A stretch of 64,000 bases of DNA from Mugil cephalus (GCF_022458985.1 NC_061782.1:15235172-15299171), one strand, 5' to 3'; positions 26,357-39,900 are shown, counted from the first letter of the stretch. Numbers and translations are program-made. Notes: generated by a model from the letters alone, not told the origin.

Positions 26357-29300
26357 GGCCCAGTTTGGGTAAAATCAGTGTCATTGCATCTCTAATCGCG
26401 TGTGCCTGTGCCTGTGCGCTCGTGTGTGCATGAGCCTCCTTCTGGAAGCTTTAAACAGACTTGTCATGTTGATGCTGCTGTCAAACGGAGGACAAATCTG
26501 AGGGTGTCAATTGAATGCCGAGAAACGTCTGTCAGTCGTCCTGACGTCGCCCCCTCCATTGTGATTAGCGTCACTTAATATTCAAACGTGCTTACCCTGG
26601 TGCTGGGATGATGCCAAGCTGACTCTTGTTGTTAAGAGTGCATCAGGAGCAGTCTCCCCCCACTCCCCCCAACACCGGGAAGAAGAACACGCCGATGATG
26701 TAACGGCCCTGCGCCATTACAAGCGTGTCAATATGTGGCGCTTGCGTATCCTCTGATGGTGTCACAGGTCAATTCAACAAGAGGAAAGTGATATTACTAC
26801 CCAGACAGGGGAGTGAAGGCCTGACTCTCTTTGTGCCATGAGGTTATGTTTAGTTTACAGATTGCGGATTAGCTGAACAACACTGCCACTTGCTGGTCAC
26901 TGTTAGGTGCTGAATACCAAAATAAAGGGACCATGCAGCCCTAACAAACTCAGAAAGACCTAACATTTATCTACTTTTGCAAACTTATATCAGTAGTTCC
27001 GCCCTTAAATTTAATACAAACGCACCTAAGCACTTATATGCAGATGGACCCGGTGTTTGCATGCAAAATTTAAAAGCCCCTCTTTTATTTTACTTTTTTA
27101 GATGTACAGCGCCTTCCTTCCCACGCGCTAAATGCATCAAAACAGGAACCTCTTGAATTATTTTGTTTCATATTAGCAGTTGTATGTGTCAGTTTCGCTT
27201 TCTTCTTCCTCTTCCACATAGTTTTTCCCTACCTCAGAGAGAGTGTGCGAACGTGCATCATTGTGGCACCGTGACAGTCACGGCCGGGAGGAGGAACAGT
27301 GGCGCGCTCGCTGCAGATGGCAGCACACATTTTTTCATTCCTTAAACAGACACAAAAAGCAGCTGAGGGACCAGGGCCTGTCTGTAGAATGCGCCGTGGA
27401 AGAGTAGGTACTTGGCACAAGTAGCAGAAACAATTAGCGTCACATAAGCAGAGGCCTGGAGCAGCGGGGGGAGAGAGGGAGAGGATGGTGGAAAAACACG
27501 GCGTCTCATTTTCACCGAGAGGACTTTAGCAGGGCTGCGTGCACACCCTGAGACATCCTCTTCCTTTCCTCATCGCAGCTCAAACATCTTTTGGAGACAG
27601 TTTGTGTCACGGCTCATTTGCGTGACGCGCTCTTGTCGGCGCGTTTTATTTTTTGTTTGCATCTGTGCATTCTTAATTAGGCAATAGACACAGGAAGCTG
27701 TGTCCTTGGAGAGACCTTGCAACCCACTCACATCCCCAGAATTCCTTTTTGAACATCGCTGGCTACCGTCTACCCTGTTCCTGTTTTGAAGTTGCAAGAT
27801 GACATGTTGTGAAAGTTTGATTTATGAAAAAAAAAAAAAAAAAAACGTTCTAAGAAACGCTGCTCGTTAAACTTTATCTGCTTTACAGATAAGCTCAAGG
27901 AAAATAATCAGTGTTTCCAGTGAAGCCCCTCGGTACCGATGTTTACGAGTCCTTCTCACAGGTAGTGGTTACTGTAATCATTCTTTCTCTCTTTACCGGC
28001 CATGAAATAGTGATTTCTTTATCATATTCACTGTAAATAAATCCGCACACACAGTTGTATTAGTCAAATCCAGAAGACATTGTTTGTTAGTACTGCTTCC
28101 CCACAGCTCTGCATGGAAAAATACATCAATGTCTTTTAAAGGTTTGCCACAAACAAAAAGTAATCAAACTTAAAGGTTATATTTATGAGAGATTTAAGAT
28201 ATAACATAACATATGGAAACAGTCAAATAACTGTCATCAGAATCTAAATATATTTTGGATCATCTTAAACTGTGACTGTTGCACAGATATATGCGTCACT
28301 GCCTGTTTTCAATAGGGCCTTGCCCACAACAAAGTGGGAAAAGTGCAAGAATATTTCACTTTAAACGTCCAGCAGAGAAGATGTGGCAGCCGGAGATGTT
28401 TTTAAGCCATTGTTGTTTTAATGTGTATTAGTAACCGTCAGTGTCTCTCCATTAACTTGATATAAACTGTGAGAGAAACCTCATCGAGGCCAAATTATAA
28501 TGAAGTGACAGAGAAGACCGAAAGACTGGAGAAAGACCAGACTTCGGAGGAGCTCAGGGAAGAACCGGAGCTATTCTCCCCTTCTTCATATAACTGTCAC
28601 ACATACAGAAACTGGGGGCTGTCATTAAAAGGAGGAATTGTGCCCTTTAAATGTTAAATGGATGCAATGCGTACGCTACAAAGCTCTGAGGAGGTTTAAG
28701 TAGACGGGGCCTGCTCATCCAAAGTATCGCAACTCTGATATCACTGTGATATACTTCAAAATATTGCAGTAAAGTGGTCTAAATGAACTCTCATATTCGC
28801 TGGAGGAACTTTATGAACATTTTGTTTATTTTTCTTCCTATATTCCATTGAAATTCTCTTTAAATGGGTTTTCCTTCCTATATTTAAAGTGTGCGGTGTC
28901 AAATCAAATGCCTGTCACAAATTGCTATTTATTACATGAATTAACTGTATTCTGCTAAACTAGAAGATCAACGTCCTAACTTCTGGTTCTGATCATGGAG
29001 GCATCCCAACATATTTGCTGCCTACTTTGAAAGTGGTTCTGAAATATACTTAATTTAGGATACGATGGCTTCATTTTTTTTATGTTGAAATCAGCTCGGA
29101 AGAGCCATGAAGGGGAAGGGGAAGACCTAAGGTTGTAAGGCAAAACACGAGGTTAGTTGAAAGTGTGGTCAAGATGGTTAAAATACACAAGAAATCCGAG
29201 CATTTTGGCAGCAAGGTTTTCTTTTACGGAGTCACCTTCACCCTGAGGGAATGGAAGGTTTGAGATGTGACTTAAATGCAACTACAAGTTGTCATTATCT

Positions 29301-31058
29301 GCCACAAAACTTGGCGCCGTTATCAGCACTGAACTGTGATTACAGGCTGCAAGACAAGTACGTGTTTCAGACATCACTGCTGCTGTTGTCAGAACAAAAT
29401 CTGTCTCCATTTCTAAGGGAAGCAAGCTATCATTATCAGATAATGACTGTTGTTCCATATGCAACCTCTGCGTGTCTTTCTGTAGGCAGTTTTCTCCATG
29501 TTGATGTTTTAGCTATGTAGCTGTAGCTGTAGCTGTGAGCTCAGCCCTGACTGAACATGGCACGCGGGGCTCGTGGCTAGACTTTACCACTTGTGTCAAC
29601 GGTTCTTTGTTTTCCCTTGGTTTGCCATTGTGGTGGGACTAGCTCACACTGGCACAAACTGAAAAATTCACAGAGAATATGTAAAGTTTGCTAACATTAG
29701 TTAAATATCCTATGCTACTATGGTCAAGAAGTGCAACAGGTAAGCTTACTTATCTGAACAATTGTGTAAATCTATAAATAAAATCTTCCGCCAAAGGTGC
29801 ATTTGCACTCCAAGACACTTTTACCTTGTTTTTGTGCCTTTAGGCTCCTCCATTTTGGTTGTGTGCCCAGTTGCCTTGGAAGAACTTGACTTGCCAGGAC
29901 AGATTAGTCAAAACATGTGAAAATGATGGGTTCCTTCGTTTCTTCTCTGTGATGCGCTACGATAACAAATCTAATTAGAGTGGGACGACTTCACCATTGA
30001 ACAAATGTCAATTTGTTTCTCCCTGACTCCGAATAACTGTCATCATGTTTTGGAGCACAGGAATAAAACAAGTTTTCTATGTTAAAATCAACTACTAGGA
30101 GGCAGCAATGCAGGTTAGAGAGACGACATCTATTGTGTCGACGTATGATGGGCCATGACCTCAGTGACTGCAAAATGAATGCTAAATAATTTGATTTGAA
30201 CCCATAATACATTTGGCTCGTCTCATCTTGAATTTTTTTTTTTAACTTTATCTGAAGCTTTTATGAAAACAGAACTCGTGTAATGTGCAAGGATGGTGGT
30301 ATTTTGCTCACTTTTGAAGAGAACCCTCCTTGTAATACACTTCAAAATAATGTAACACACGTGGCTGCAAGCAAAAACGCCCTTCACATCTGTGGCTTCT
30401 TTGGAAATGCAGCTGCTCAGTTTGATACAAAGAGAGAGAGAGTTGTGTCTTTGTTTTCGCAGCCTGTTGTCAATGTTTTTTATTAAACTGCATCTGAAAA
30501 TGCTCGCTAAATGTGATGCAGTTTACACAGAGGTTTTGTCCAGTAAAACAGATTCGATAAATGTTTAATAATGCCTTTTGCATATGAGCAATGGCGATAC
30601 ACTTTATAGTGCCAAGTAATGATTACACAGTGAAGCGACACAGATAAGACAGTTCAAAGAGTGCAATGGACTGAACTGAAGCTATCTGCAGTATTTGGAG
30701 ATTTGGGATTTCCGCAAATAAAGAAGTTGGACTCGCGTACTGTAACAATCAGTGGAATTTGTCATGAAAATCTACTGGGAGGTTCTAGCAGATTCCTTTC
30801 ATTCTTCCACACAGAAGTTTTTAAAAGCAGTGTGTTAATCTCCCAGCTTTAATAAATACCTGGTGGTCCACCTCTTGGAGTAATGTTCCAAGGAATGTTC
30901 TTGTGACAGACAAATGTCCCGTCTTTCGCAATGTAAATGAAAAATCAATATTCTGAGCGTCCCTCTCAAAGGTTAACCAAAACAAACACAAATGGTTATT
31001 TACAAAAAGCAACAGCACATAGACAGAGATTCAGTCGACTCAAACTAGCTTCGCCAGG
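21246..31058. other. Gene desert, section 6 (no gene seen)
   Basis: No gene seen up to comtd1. Contents are an AC-rich stretch at about 23323-23352, an AT-rich stretch at 24570-24715, an A run at 27826-27845, and a complex candidate element at about 25840-25985. The 271-residue ORF at 22731-23546 is rich in Ser, Pro and His, has no domain signature and spans a CA repeat, so it is treated as chance. Confidence 0.5.
26309..26354. repeat. (CA)n dinucleotide microsatellite
   Basis: About 46 bases of uninterrupted CA. Confidence 0.97.
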
Positions 31059-34000
31059 ATGCAGAGCATAATGGCCACGGACATTAAAATGCTTTTCTGT
31101 GTTGGACTTTTTTTCGTCTTAACAGGTATGGGATAATCTGGTGTGTTGACAGAGATTTCTTTGGATAGATGGTTGTTTTAGCTTTTTTTTATTATTATTA
31201 TTTCCGGTTGATAAGGTGTAGGGAAGTCTGCCCTTATTGGGAAGAGCCACAGCGGAGGAAAGGACGATCTCGTGCTGCAGTATGTGGTTAACAACTCACT
31301 GAGGGAGCATCCGGTTCTCACCAAACTCAGACTGGTAAGAGAATCAAAGAGCCTCAAGACTTTTCTTCACAAGGGTCTCAGAAGATTTTAACTTCATCTC
31401 TGACATGTTTTCATTCAACGTATATTTAATATAAATATTTGGAAAAAAAAAATCAGTTCAGGATTGTTCCAATTCTGGACAAATACACGAACCCACGCAT
31501 GCAAGGTTGCTATAAATTGTCTGTAAATTGCCGGTAGGTGTGTCTGGCTCTATGTGGCAGCCCTGTAATTGACTAGCGACCTGTCCCCGTTTCCTCCTTC
31601 CCCTCACCCAAAGTCAGCTGAATTACCCTCAAGCTCCTTTCTCACGACCTTCAAGGATAAGCTCATATATATAGTTAATGAATGGATAGCTCAGGATACT
31701 TTTAAGCAACATTAATCTATATGCTGAAGCCACCAGCAGGTTATTTAGGTCAGATGAAGGCTGGCTGGTCATCCTGCGCTCCAGGCTAAAAACCAAAGAT
31801 GATGATTGTGCCTTTGAAGTTGCGGCTTTGAAACTTTGGATCATGCTGCTACTGTCAGTGAAAACTGTTCAAAAAGTACCTGCTTAGAATTTCATCAGTT
31901 TAGTTTCTGAGTCTGCATCACACTTTTCATTATACTTTATTTCAGTAATTTACACTGATCAGCCACAACGTTATAACCACTGACAGGAGAAGTGAACAAC
32001 ACTGACCATCTTGTGACAATACAGTATGTTCTGCTGGAAACTTCTGGATCTGGTATTCATGTGGATGCTACTTAGGCATGTAGCACCCACCTAGACCAGA
32101 CCAGGCACCCCCACCTCATAGCAGTGAAACTCCTTGATGGCAGCCTAGGACTCCTAGGATGCAGCCTAACACAGACACACACACAAAAACTATTTAGGAA
32201 CAACTCAAAAAACATGAAAAACAGCAGAAGGTGTTGACCTGACCTCCAAATCCAATACATCCCAAACTGATCAAGTATCTGTGGGATCTGAGGCCCCTCT
32301 ACCCAACCCATATGACCCAAAGGCGCCCACTAACAACATTTTGTTGCCAGACACCACAGGACACCCTCAGAAGGCCCATGTCCACTCTCTGATGAGTCAC
32401 AACTGTTTTGGAGGCACAAGAGAGACCTACACAATATTAGGAAGGAGGTTATAATGTTATGCCTGCCTCCAGGGTTTAAGCAGTACAGGCTTTGATCACT
32501 AGGAGGCAGCACAGCGCAAGAAACCGACCAAGAAATCCTGTCTGTCCATTCAGTCAGACAATTCAGTATAACAATATTCATTCATGTTTTCATTTCAGAG
32601 AACCCTTGAAGACCAATGGAGTCGCATGATGGTTGCCAGCGAACAGGCCCAGTTAATGGCAAATCTCATCAGACTGATTAACGGCACCAAAGCTATTGAA
32701 ATTGGTGAGATTATGTGAAGACCAGGGAGGTGGAATTAAAGTACAAATGAAAAGTTAAATTTGTAGTTTAAATATGACTGCTATTACCTTTAGAATATTT
32801 TAAAATATTTCTTTTGTCTTTTTCTCTTTTCTGTCATTTTATTTTGGGACATAGGACAGACAGACCTTTTAGGATAGAAATGTGAACAGATACATTAAGT
32901 CTTAATTTTGGCATCTGAATTTAAGCAGCTTGATTATATTATTAGATTTGTTTGAGTTTGTGCATCTTGAATATAGTCTTTAAATAGTAAATGCTTGAAA
33001 ATGGAGTCTTCACACCGACTCAACACGGACACATTGAGAGTTGGGATTAAGACGTACAAATTCAGTGATGTATTTAAATAATTGATTACATTTCGCATTG
33101 TCAGATCTCCACAGCCTCTCCTTAGTCTGAGAGATTCTCTTATCTTTATTCCTTTCATCTTAAAAGGAATAAACTTTGAAACTTTGAAATGATTCTGTAT
33201 TTCTTCCGCAGGGATGTATACAGAGTACAATGCACTGAGTATGGCTTTGGCAATGCCAGAAAATGGACGCGTGGTCGCTTGTGAAATAGAGGACACCTAC
33301 GTGGAAATTGCCAAACCATTTTTTAAAGAGGTGAGAACAGTCGAACAGCTTTGTTTTATATATGAGATTTTAAGAAATGAAATAAGATGTGAAACGGTTG
33401 CATACACGAGTGAGTAATGTCTAGTTCCTTGCACACTGAAATCTGGCATTTTGCGAGTAAGATTGATTGTTGCTTCACTCTGAGCCAAATTGTGCAGCAG
33501 ACAGCACACTGGACATCTAGGTGCTGTCAGTGTGTCTCTACAAAATGCTGCACGCTGGACAGTAAAAAAGGTGTCTGCTCAGGAAACTGTGTCACGTTAC
33601 GATGCAAAGCTAAGCAACAAAATCAATCCTGGATTTTCCCTGCACAACCCCCACTTCATATATTTTAACCTTCTGTGTAGGCTGGAGTTGAAAATAAGAT
33701 AGATGTACGGCTTCAAACAGCCATGAAAACGCTGGGTAAGGGCTTTTATATGTCTCACTTATGATCACAGATTTTTAAAAAGTGAAATTTCTACATTATA
33801 ATTTTCCTTTGTGCTTCACCAGATGACCTGATAACAGCCGGAGAGGCTGGAACATATGACTTTGTGTTCATTGACGCTGATAAGTCCAACTATGACGGAT
33901 ACTACGAGAAGTCACTGGAGCTCATAAGGAAAGGGGGCATTATTGCGATTGACAATGTAAGTGCGCCTCACACAGGCAGGTTTACACTATGACTGTGGAC

Positions 34001-34188
34001 AAGATGAAACAGCTGTGTTGTTAATGTATCTCAAGGTGCTGTGGAGCGGGAAAGTCGTGAATCCTGCTCCCACTGACCTCACGTCCCAGGCTCTGGATGC
34101 TCTCAATAAGAAGCTGCACAAGGACCAGAGGATTGAGCTGAGCATGCTCACCGTGGGGGATGGGTTGACCATCGCTATTAAACGCTAA
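31059..34188 (+). CDS. comtd1: comtd1, catechol-O-methyltransferase domain-containing protein 1
   Basis: Seven exons, all with GT/AG ends and matching phase: 31059-31125, 31216-31334, 32599-32704, 33212-33330, 33681-33735, 33823-33956, 34036-34188. Together they encode 250 aa. The N-terminus carries a short hydrophobic anchor ([13 protein letters not shown]). The rest is a class I SAM-dependent methyltransferase fold of the COMT/CCoAOMT type: motif I region [12 protein letters not shown], the acidic loop GRVVACEIE, then [15 protein letters not shown] with the metal-binding Asp, and [15 protein letters not shown] with the Asp-Asn pair; it ends DGLTIAIKR. Family members are predicted Mg-dependent O-methyltransferases. 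COMTD1 is membrane-anchored, and in chicken its mutation alters pigmentation; its substrate is not settled. The first Met (31059) was used, but Met5 or Met11 could also start. Motif I has Glu where a Gly is usual. The neighbour vdac2 and exon conservation support the name. Confidence 0.93.
31500..31690 (+). mobile_element. Decayed L2-like LINE 3' end in comtd1 intron 2
   Basis: The order 'ctctatgtggcagccctgta', 'gactagcgacctgtcc', 'agtcagctga', 'ctcacgaccttcaaggataa', 'atgaatgg' follows the familiar 3' tail of fish L2-type LINEs, which end in GGATAAGC...(GAATGGAT)n. It is heavily diverged and non-coding. It lies between comtd1 exons 2 and 3. Confidence 0.55.
31949..32468 (+). repeat. Interspersed repeat family R1, copy 2 (longest)
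   Basis: The left end is TTACACTGATCAGCCACAAC and the right end GGTTATAATGTTATGCCTG, which are inverted copies of each other with mismatches. About 520 bp, non-coding, inside comtd1 intron 2. It shares its internal blocks with copies at 20811, 36460 and 63513. Confidence 0.88.
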
Positions 34189-35712
34189 AATCACTGGTTA
34201 CGAAATCTGACATGTTTTTTAACAGAGCATTTGTTCAGATATTGAAATGAATGAACAGAAATAGTATTTTGTTGGCCTATTCCAGATCAGATTAGACATT
34301 ACAACTTCCTTTCAGTGTATACTCATATGATCTTTCTATAAGGACAACAATCATCAGAGTGCTCAACAAAACAAATCCATGGTTTTAAGGATCAGAATCA
34401 GTTAATAGCACATCTCCTTTTTTGTTGACAGGCTGACACGATCAGTAGATAAATAAAACTGGGACAATCATGTAAGAAACAGAATGATGTGAGCAGTCAA
34501 ATAAAATAAAGTGTTTTTAAATTGTTGTGGTTGAGTGTTAAAACATAAGACACTTTTTTCCCGTGCGATGTCAGAGATGGCTTTGAACTGATTTCTTTCA
34601 CTACAATACAGTTTCCATGTATAGTGTTCTTGCATGTCTACAAAATGAAGGCAAGTGGGGTTCCCATTTAAAAACAGTTGGACATGTGTGTTGCATTTGG
34701 GGGCTTGTGTGTGTCACGCTTTTATATTATTTACCAATAAAAAGAAATTACATGTTTGTCCTTTCAAATGTAGAAACACTCTATTACAATTAAAAGTTCC
34801 ACTTCTGTAAACGAACAGAAATATAAATATCAAAATGCATTATGATATACTATTATGATAAAACTCTTTAATAGTAGAGTTGCATTTTCATTTTCTTCTA
34901 TTTTACAGTTACATGAGCCGACAGAGGGATATATTGTGCCATGTTTTTCTTATATTCTTAAAATTAATTTTTAGTTTCTAGTTTGGGAAAATAGATTAAT
35001 ACAAAGAGAATGCACGTGATACTTAAATTATGTTTATAATACTGGAATATGAAGTTATCAACATTAGCCTTTTTTTTCCAACTGCAACATAGATGAAGTA
35101 ATGTGCAAATTAACACTTCAAGACTATAATATGCAATACTGAGAAAAGGTCTTATGCACGGAAACCAGCCCGAAGTTATTCTGCAGTAGTACGGTGACCC
35201 CAGATCAACAATCAGAGTCATAAAGGACTATCCCCAGCTGGTAGAGAAAAAGTCCCTGCAACACTCAGTCTGGGATTACATGAAGAGACAGAGTCTGCGG
35301 TGCATGAAGCAACCTTTCTGACAAGTACTTGAGAACAGCATGTGCAAGGTTACAGAGGAGAATTAGTGCAGTGTAAAACACAAAAGGGTGACTATGTGAA
35401 CTACATAGTCAACAGACTTATTTTCTGTCTGTAGTCTTTTCAGTTTACTTCATAGCTTCAAAGACTACTCCCGACCTAAAACAGTAGTTGACAAAAGGAT
35501 CTGTGCTTATTTTGTACTTAAAAACCTGACTTTTACACTGCTAAAATACAATACAATGGAGGGGAAGGAATGAGAAAGAGAAGAAGGACTACATGTAAGA
35601 CATAGTTTCATTTATTTAAGCATCTAAACCCTAGACCTAAGTAATGCACTGAATGTACTTACGTGTATGTAGCCCACCTTGTCACACTCAAGTGCTTGAG
35701 GAAGTGAACAGA
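34189..35712. other. comtd1 3' UTR and intergenic DNA
   Basis: Possible polyadenylation signals on the + strand are the AATAAA clusters near 34451 and 34503 and the AATAAA at about 34736. After these the DNA is AT-rich (34800-35100) with no gene seen. Confidence 0.6.
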
Positions 35713-36385
35713 AGAGAAATCTAAATCAAATAAATATTTGGTTTGATCACCCTTTGCATTCATGACAGCATCAGTTCCTCTAGGGACACTTGCACACAGT
35801 TTTTGAAGGAGCTCAGCTGGTAGGTTGTTCCAAACATATTGGAGAACTAACTACAGATCTTCTGTGGATGTCTCCTCAAATCCTTCTGTGTCTTCATGTA
35901 ATTCCAGACACACTCGATGATGTTGAGATCAGGGCTCTGTGGGGGCCATGCCATAACTTCCAGGACTTCTTGTTCTTCTTTATGCTGAGTACAGTTCTTA
36001 ATGACTTTAGCTGTATGTTTGCAGAATAGATTGAATAGATCTCCAGCCCTTCAATGAACAAACCAAGCCAAATATTTCAAAAATTTTGGCTCATCAGTCC
36101 AGAGCACCTGCTGCCATTTTTCTGCCTGTTTTTTTGTGCATAGTTGAGTCCTTTGGCTTTATTTCCATGTCAGTAGTATGGATTCCATGAAAACCAATTT
36201 GGGCCAGACTTCTCCGGACAGTAGATGGGTGTACCTGGGTCTCATTGGTTTCTGCCAGTTCTGCTTGATGTGTTTTTCATTAGCTGCACTAAGCCAGCTG
36301 CATCCATAAGGATCGATGCTGGTTTAAAGGCAAAGAGAAGAGAAGTAACACCAAATATTGATGTGGCTTAGATTTTTCTTTCGTT
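35713..36385 (-). mobile_element. Tc1/mariner-like transposon, internally deleted and decayed
   Basis: The ends are inverted repeats: left 'agagaaatctaaatcaaata' with 'aatatttggtttgatcacc', right 'caccaaatattgatgtggct' with 'tagatttttctttcg'. On the minus strand at about 35881-35960 the translation reads QSPDLNIIECVWNYMK, the hallmark segment around the second Asp of the Tc1 DDE domain (SPDLNPIE in active elements). An N-terminal region and much of the middle of the transposase are missing and frames are broken, so it cannot be active. It lies between comtd1 and the filament gene. Confidence 0.85.
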
Positions 36386-36459
36386 TTGTAAAATGCATAA
36401 ATAAACAATCATTATTTATATTTTTGAAAGCATTTTTAGTTTACAGCATTTTGTCAGGC

Positions 36460-36660
36460 TTCATCCTGCTGGGGATGGCTGCTGCCCTGAAAGAGTGTCA
36501 TTGCTATAGCGTTGGGATGCCTGATATGTTCTAGGTGGGTGCATGTCTAAGTAACATCCACACAAGTGCCAGGTCCAAAAGATTCCCAGCAGAACACCGA
36601 ATTGTTACAAGATGACTTCACCTGTCAGTGGTTTTAATGTTGTGGCTGATCGGTGTACAT
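36460..36660 (-). repeat. Interspersed repeat family R1, copy 3 (inverted, partial)
   Basis: Reverse orientation. It ends with TTTTAATGTTGTGGCTGATCGGTGTACA, which is the reverse complement of the left terminus of copies 2 and 4, and contains the inverted 'ccagcagaac' and 'acttaggcatgtagcaccca' blocks. About 200 bp remains. It ends about 240 bp upstream of the filament-gene TATA box. Confidence 0.85.
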
Positions 36661-36902
36661 GGCTTATTAGTTAGTCATTAACAATAACATCAATAATATT
36701 AAACATAATAATGGTAATAGTGATAATGTTAATAATGGACTTAGAGTTCATCGTCAATTGATTGACATATAACTCCATTCACCCACGTCATCGGTGTCTG
36801 CGACAAATTGTGCCGTAAGCGCTCATTAGACCATCAGCTGATTCTACACCTTTTCAGCACCGCGGACAGCTCCGCTCTGCAGACCGAGCACATGGCCACG
36901 GT

Positions 36903-36910
36903 TATAAAAG
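36903..36910 (+). promoter_or_regulatory. TATA box of the neurofilament-type gene
   Basis: TATAAAAG lies 50 bases before the start codon at 36953, with a GC-richer stretch upstream (36860-36900). Transcription would start near 36930-36938, giving a very short 5' UTR. Confidence 0.7.
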
Positions 36911-36952
36911 CCCTCACGGAGCCTCTCTGCAGCATACATTCACGACGACAAG

Positions 36953-39900
36953 ATGAGTCGTAGGGTGGAAAAGAGGTTCGACAGAATCAATCGAGATGTA
37001 TACTCTCCAAACAGATCGAGACGTTTTGGATCAGACACCAGCGTCGTGATTAACGGGACGACACCGGAAATGCATTCGAGCGAGCAGTTATCTGGAAAGT
37101 TTAATGAGAAAGAGCTGATGCATGGCTTGAACGACCGTCTTGCGGGATTCATAGAGAAGGTGCACCAGCTGGAGCACCAGAACAATCTGCTGGAGAGGGA
37201 AATCGAAGAGATCAGAGGGAGAGCGAAAACCGCATCATGTTTGGAGGAGGAGTATGGACCAGAGCTCGGGAAACTGAGGCAGCTGGTTCAGGACATAACT
37301 CATCAGAAGCACCAGGTTGAAGTCGAGCATCAGAATTTAGAGGAAGAGCTGTGCAGCTTGAGGAGGCAGCACGAGCGGGAGGCGCGCAGCAGATCAGATG
37401 CTGAGAGCAGTATCGCGGTCCTGAAGAAGGACATCGCTGACGCGTATCAGGCCAAGCTACAGCTGGACAAGAAAGCGCAGTCTCTGGTGGATGAGATCCA
37501 CTTCCTGAAGAGAAACCATGAGGCCGAGGTGTCAGAGATGTATGATCAAATCCAGGATGCGCAGGTGAACGTGAGGGCGCACGAATTTGACCACCCCGGC
37601 GTCACTGCGGCACTTCGGGATATCAGGGCACAGCTGGAAGGTCACACCGTGTCCGACGTCCAGCAGATAGATGAAACTTTCCGATCTCAGTTTGCAAAAT
37701 TAACAGAGGCAGCTGAGACCAAGCGAGAGGCGTTAAGGGCGTCCCAGCAGGAGATTCAGGAGTACAGGAGGCGCTTGCAGGCCAAAAACCTCGAATTGGA
37801 CTGCGCTAAAGGCACCAGAGAAGCACTGGAGAAGCAACTCCATGAAGTCGAGGATCGCCAGAAGGAGGAAATCATCCGCTATCAGGTATTCATTTTTTTT
37901 TAACCACGTTCTAAAGCAGACATTGGCAATGTTTACATGCTGATAACAAATCTCAAATCTCTCTGTCATCACTGCAGAACGCAATCAAAGAACTTGAAAA
38001 TGAACTCATAAACTGCAAATTTGACATGTCTGCTTACCTGCGGGAGTACCAGGACCTGTTAAATGTGAAGATGGCTTTGGATGTGGAGATTCTGTCTTAC
38101 AGGTAACATTTTTTTTTTTTTTATGTTGAAAGATGTTTTTTATCTACTTACTGTGGTTTTCTTTCTGATACATATTATTTCCCATGGTTTTCATCTGTCA
38201 TGAATGCTGTGTTTCAGTACCCATTTGAAAAGTGTTTTTAGTTTCTAGTAAAATCTAATGCATGTTAATGTGTATTGATTTTTGCAGATAAAATACGTCT
38301 TTCTTATCTTGCAGGAAACTCCTGTGTGGTGAGGAGGCTCGGCTATCAACATTGTCGGACACCAACATCTCCTTGCCGTACATCTACCACCAGTCCCCTG
38401 TTTACACCCTCCCTTGCCTCAGCCGGCCGGGGGGACCATACCGGCGAGCAGAGCCCCAGTACAAATTTGTAGAGGAGATCATAACCGAGACCACCAGGGA
38501 AATTGAGATGTCAGAATTTGAGGAGACGGGATCAGATGAGACAGAAAAAGATGAGCAGCAGTGTACAAAAAGTAAGAGAGGGGGCAGTGAGGAAGAGGAG
38601 TATAATAAAGACGGTGGACAGGCAGAAAGTGACGAGATGTCTGAGAGTCAGCAGAATCAAGGAAATGAACTAAATGAAGTTGATGAATTGAGTGCAGAGG
38701 AAACTGGTGAAGTGGATGATGATGACAAAAGTCAAGAAAGAAAAGAGGAATCACAGGAGTTTGAAGCTGTTGACACTGAAGGAGATGGCGACGTAGATAT
38801 AAATACTCAAAGCAAAGTTTTACAGAGTGAGAGTCTGGATGAGGATGAAAGTAAATCAGGAGAAAAAGAAGCTGCAGGGACAGTAGTGACAGTCCAGCCA
38901 GATCCCTCTTCAAAGCCACAAGATTTAAAGTGTGAGGTCCCTGTGGAGGGAGAACTTCTGAAAGAAACTGAGGACGGTAAACCAGGATGTGCTGAGGAAG
39001 ACAGTCTTATCTCAGATCTAGCAAAAAGACCCGTTAATGAAAGCTTGGCTCAAGTGTCTGAAAAACCAGACGAATCTCAAGAACTAAGCAGCGATGTTCA
39101 TTGGCAAAATAAGGATAATACTTTGGAGAAAACCACAGATGTTACAGCAGAGACAAAAAGCACTCTGCCCATAGACACAAGGGACGTTTCAAGCCCACAC
39201 AAGAGTGAGGTAAAGACTGACAAAGAATCACAAGAAATCACTAAATCTGATTCAGCAAAAGGTGGGGATAAAGAGGCAAAAGCTGAGGATGAAGGGGCAA
39301 ACGTTGAGGATAAAGTAGTGAAGAGTGAAGCAAAAATTGAGGATACAGTGGCAAAAGATGAGGATAAAGTAAAAGGTGAAGATAACGTGGAAAAGGTTGA
39401 GGATAAAGAAACTAAATTTGAGGATAAACTAGCAGAAGGCGAAGATGAAGATGCAAAAGCTGCGGATAAAGTAGCAAAAGTGGAAGATAAAGAAGAAAAA
39501 GGTGAAACAGAAATTGAGGATACAGTGGCAAAACATGAGGAAAAAGAAGCAAAAGTTGAGGACAAAGTGACAAATGGCAAGGACGAAGTAGAAAAAATTG
39601 AGGACAAAACTGAAAAAATTGAGGATAAAGTAGCAAAAAGTGAGGATATAGAAGTAGTATTTAAGGACAAACAGGCACAAAGTGAGTATAAAGAAGCAAA
39701 ACTTCAGGATAAAGAAGCAAAAGGGGAAGATAAAGAAGCAAAAGTGGAAGATAAAGAAGCAAAAAGTGAAACACAAATTGAGGATACAGTGGCAAAAGGT
39801 GAGGAAAAAGAAGCAAAAGTTGAGGACAAAATGACAAATGGCAAGGAGGAAGAAGAAAAAATTGAGAACAAAACTGAAAAAATTCAGGATAAAGTTGAGG

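Noticed and set aside
1-31058. tRNA, microRNA or CRISPR-like arrays in the desert
   Set aside because: I looked for cloverleaf A/B boxes, strong hairpins and regularly spaced direct repeats and found none I could defend by eye.
33214-33417. 67-residue ORF as a separate gene
   Set aside because: It is comtd1 exon 4 read through its donor into the intron.
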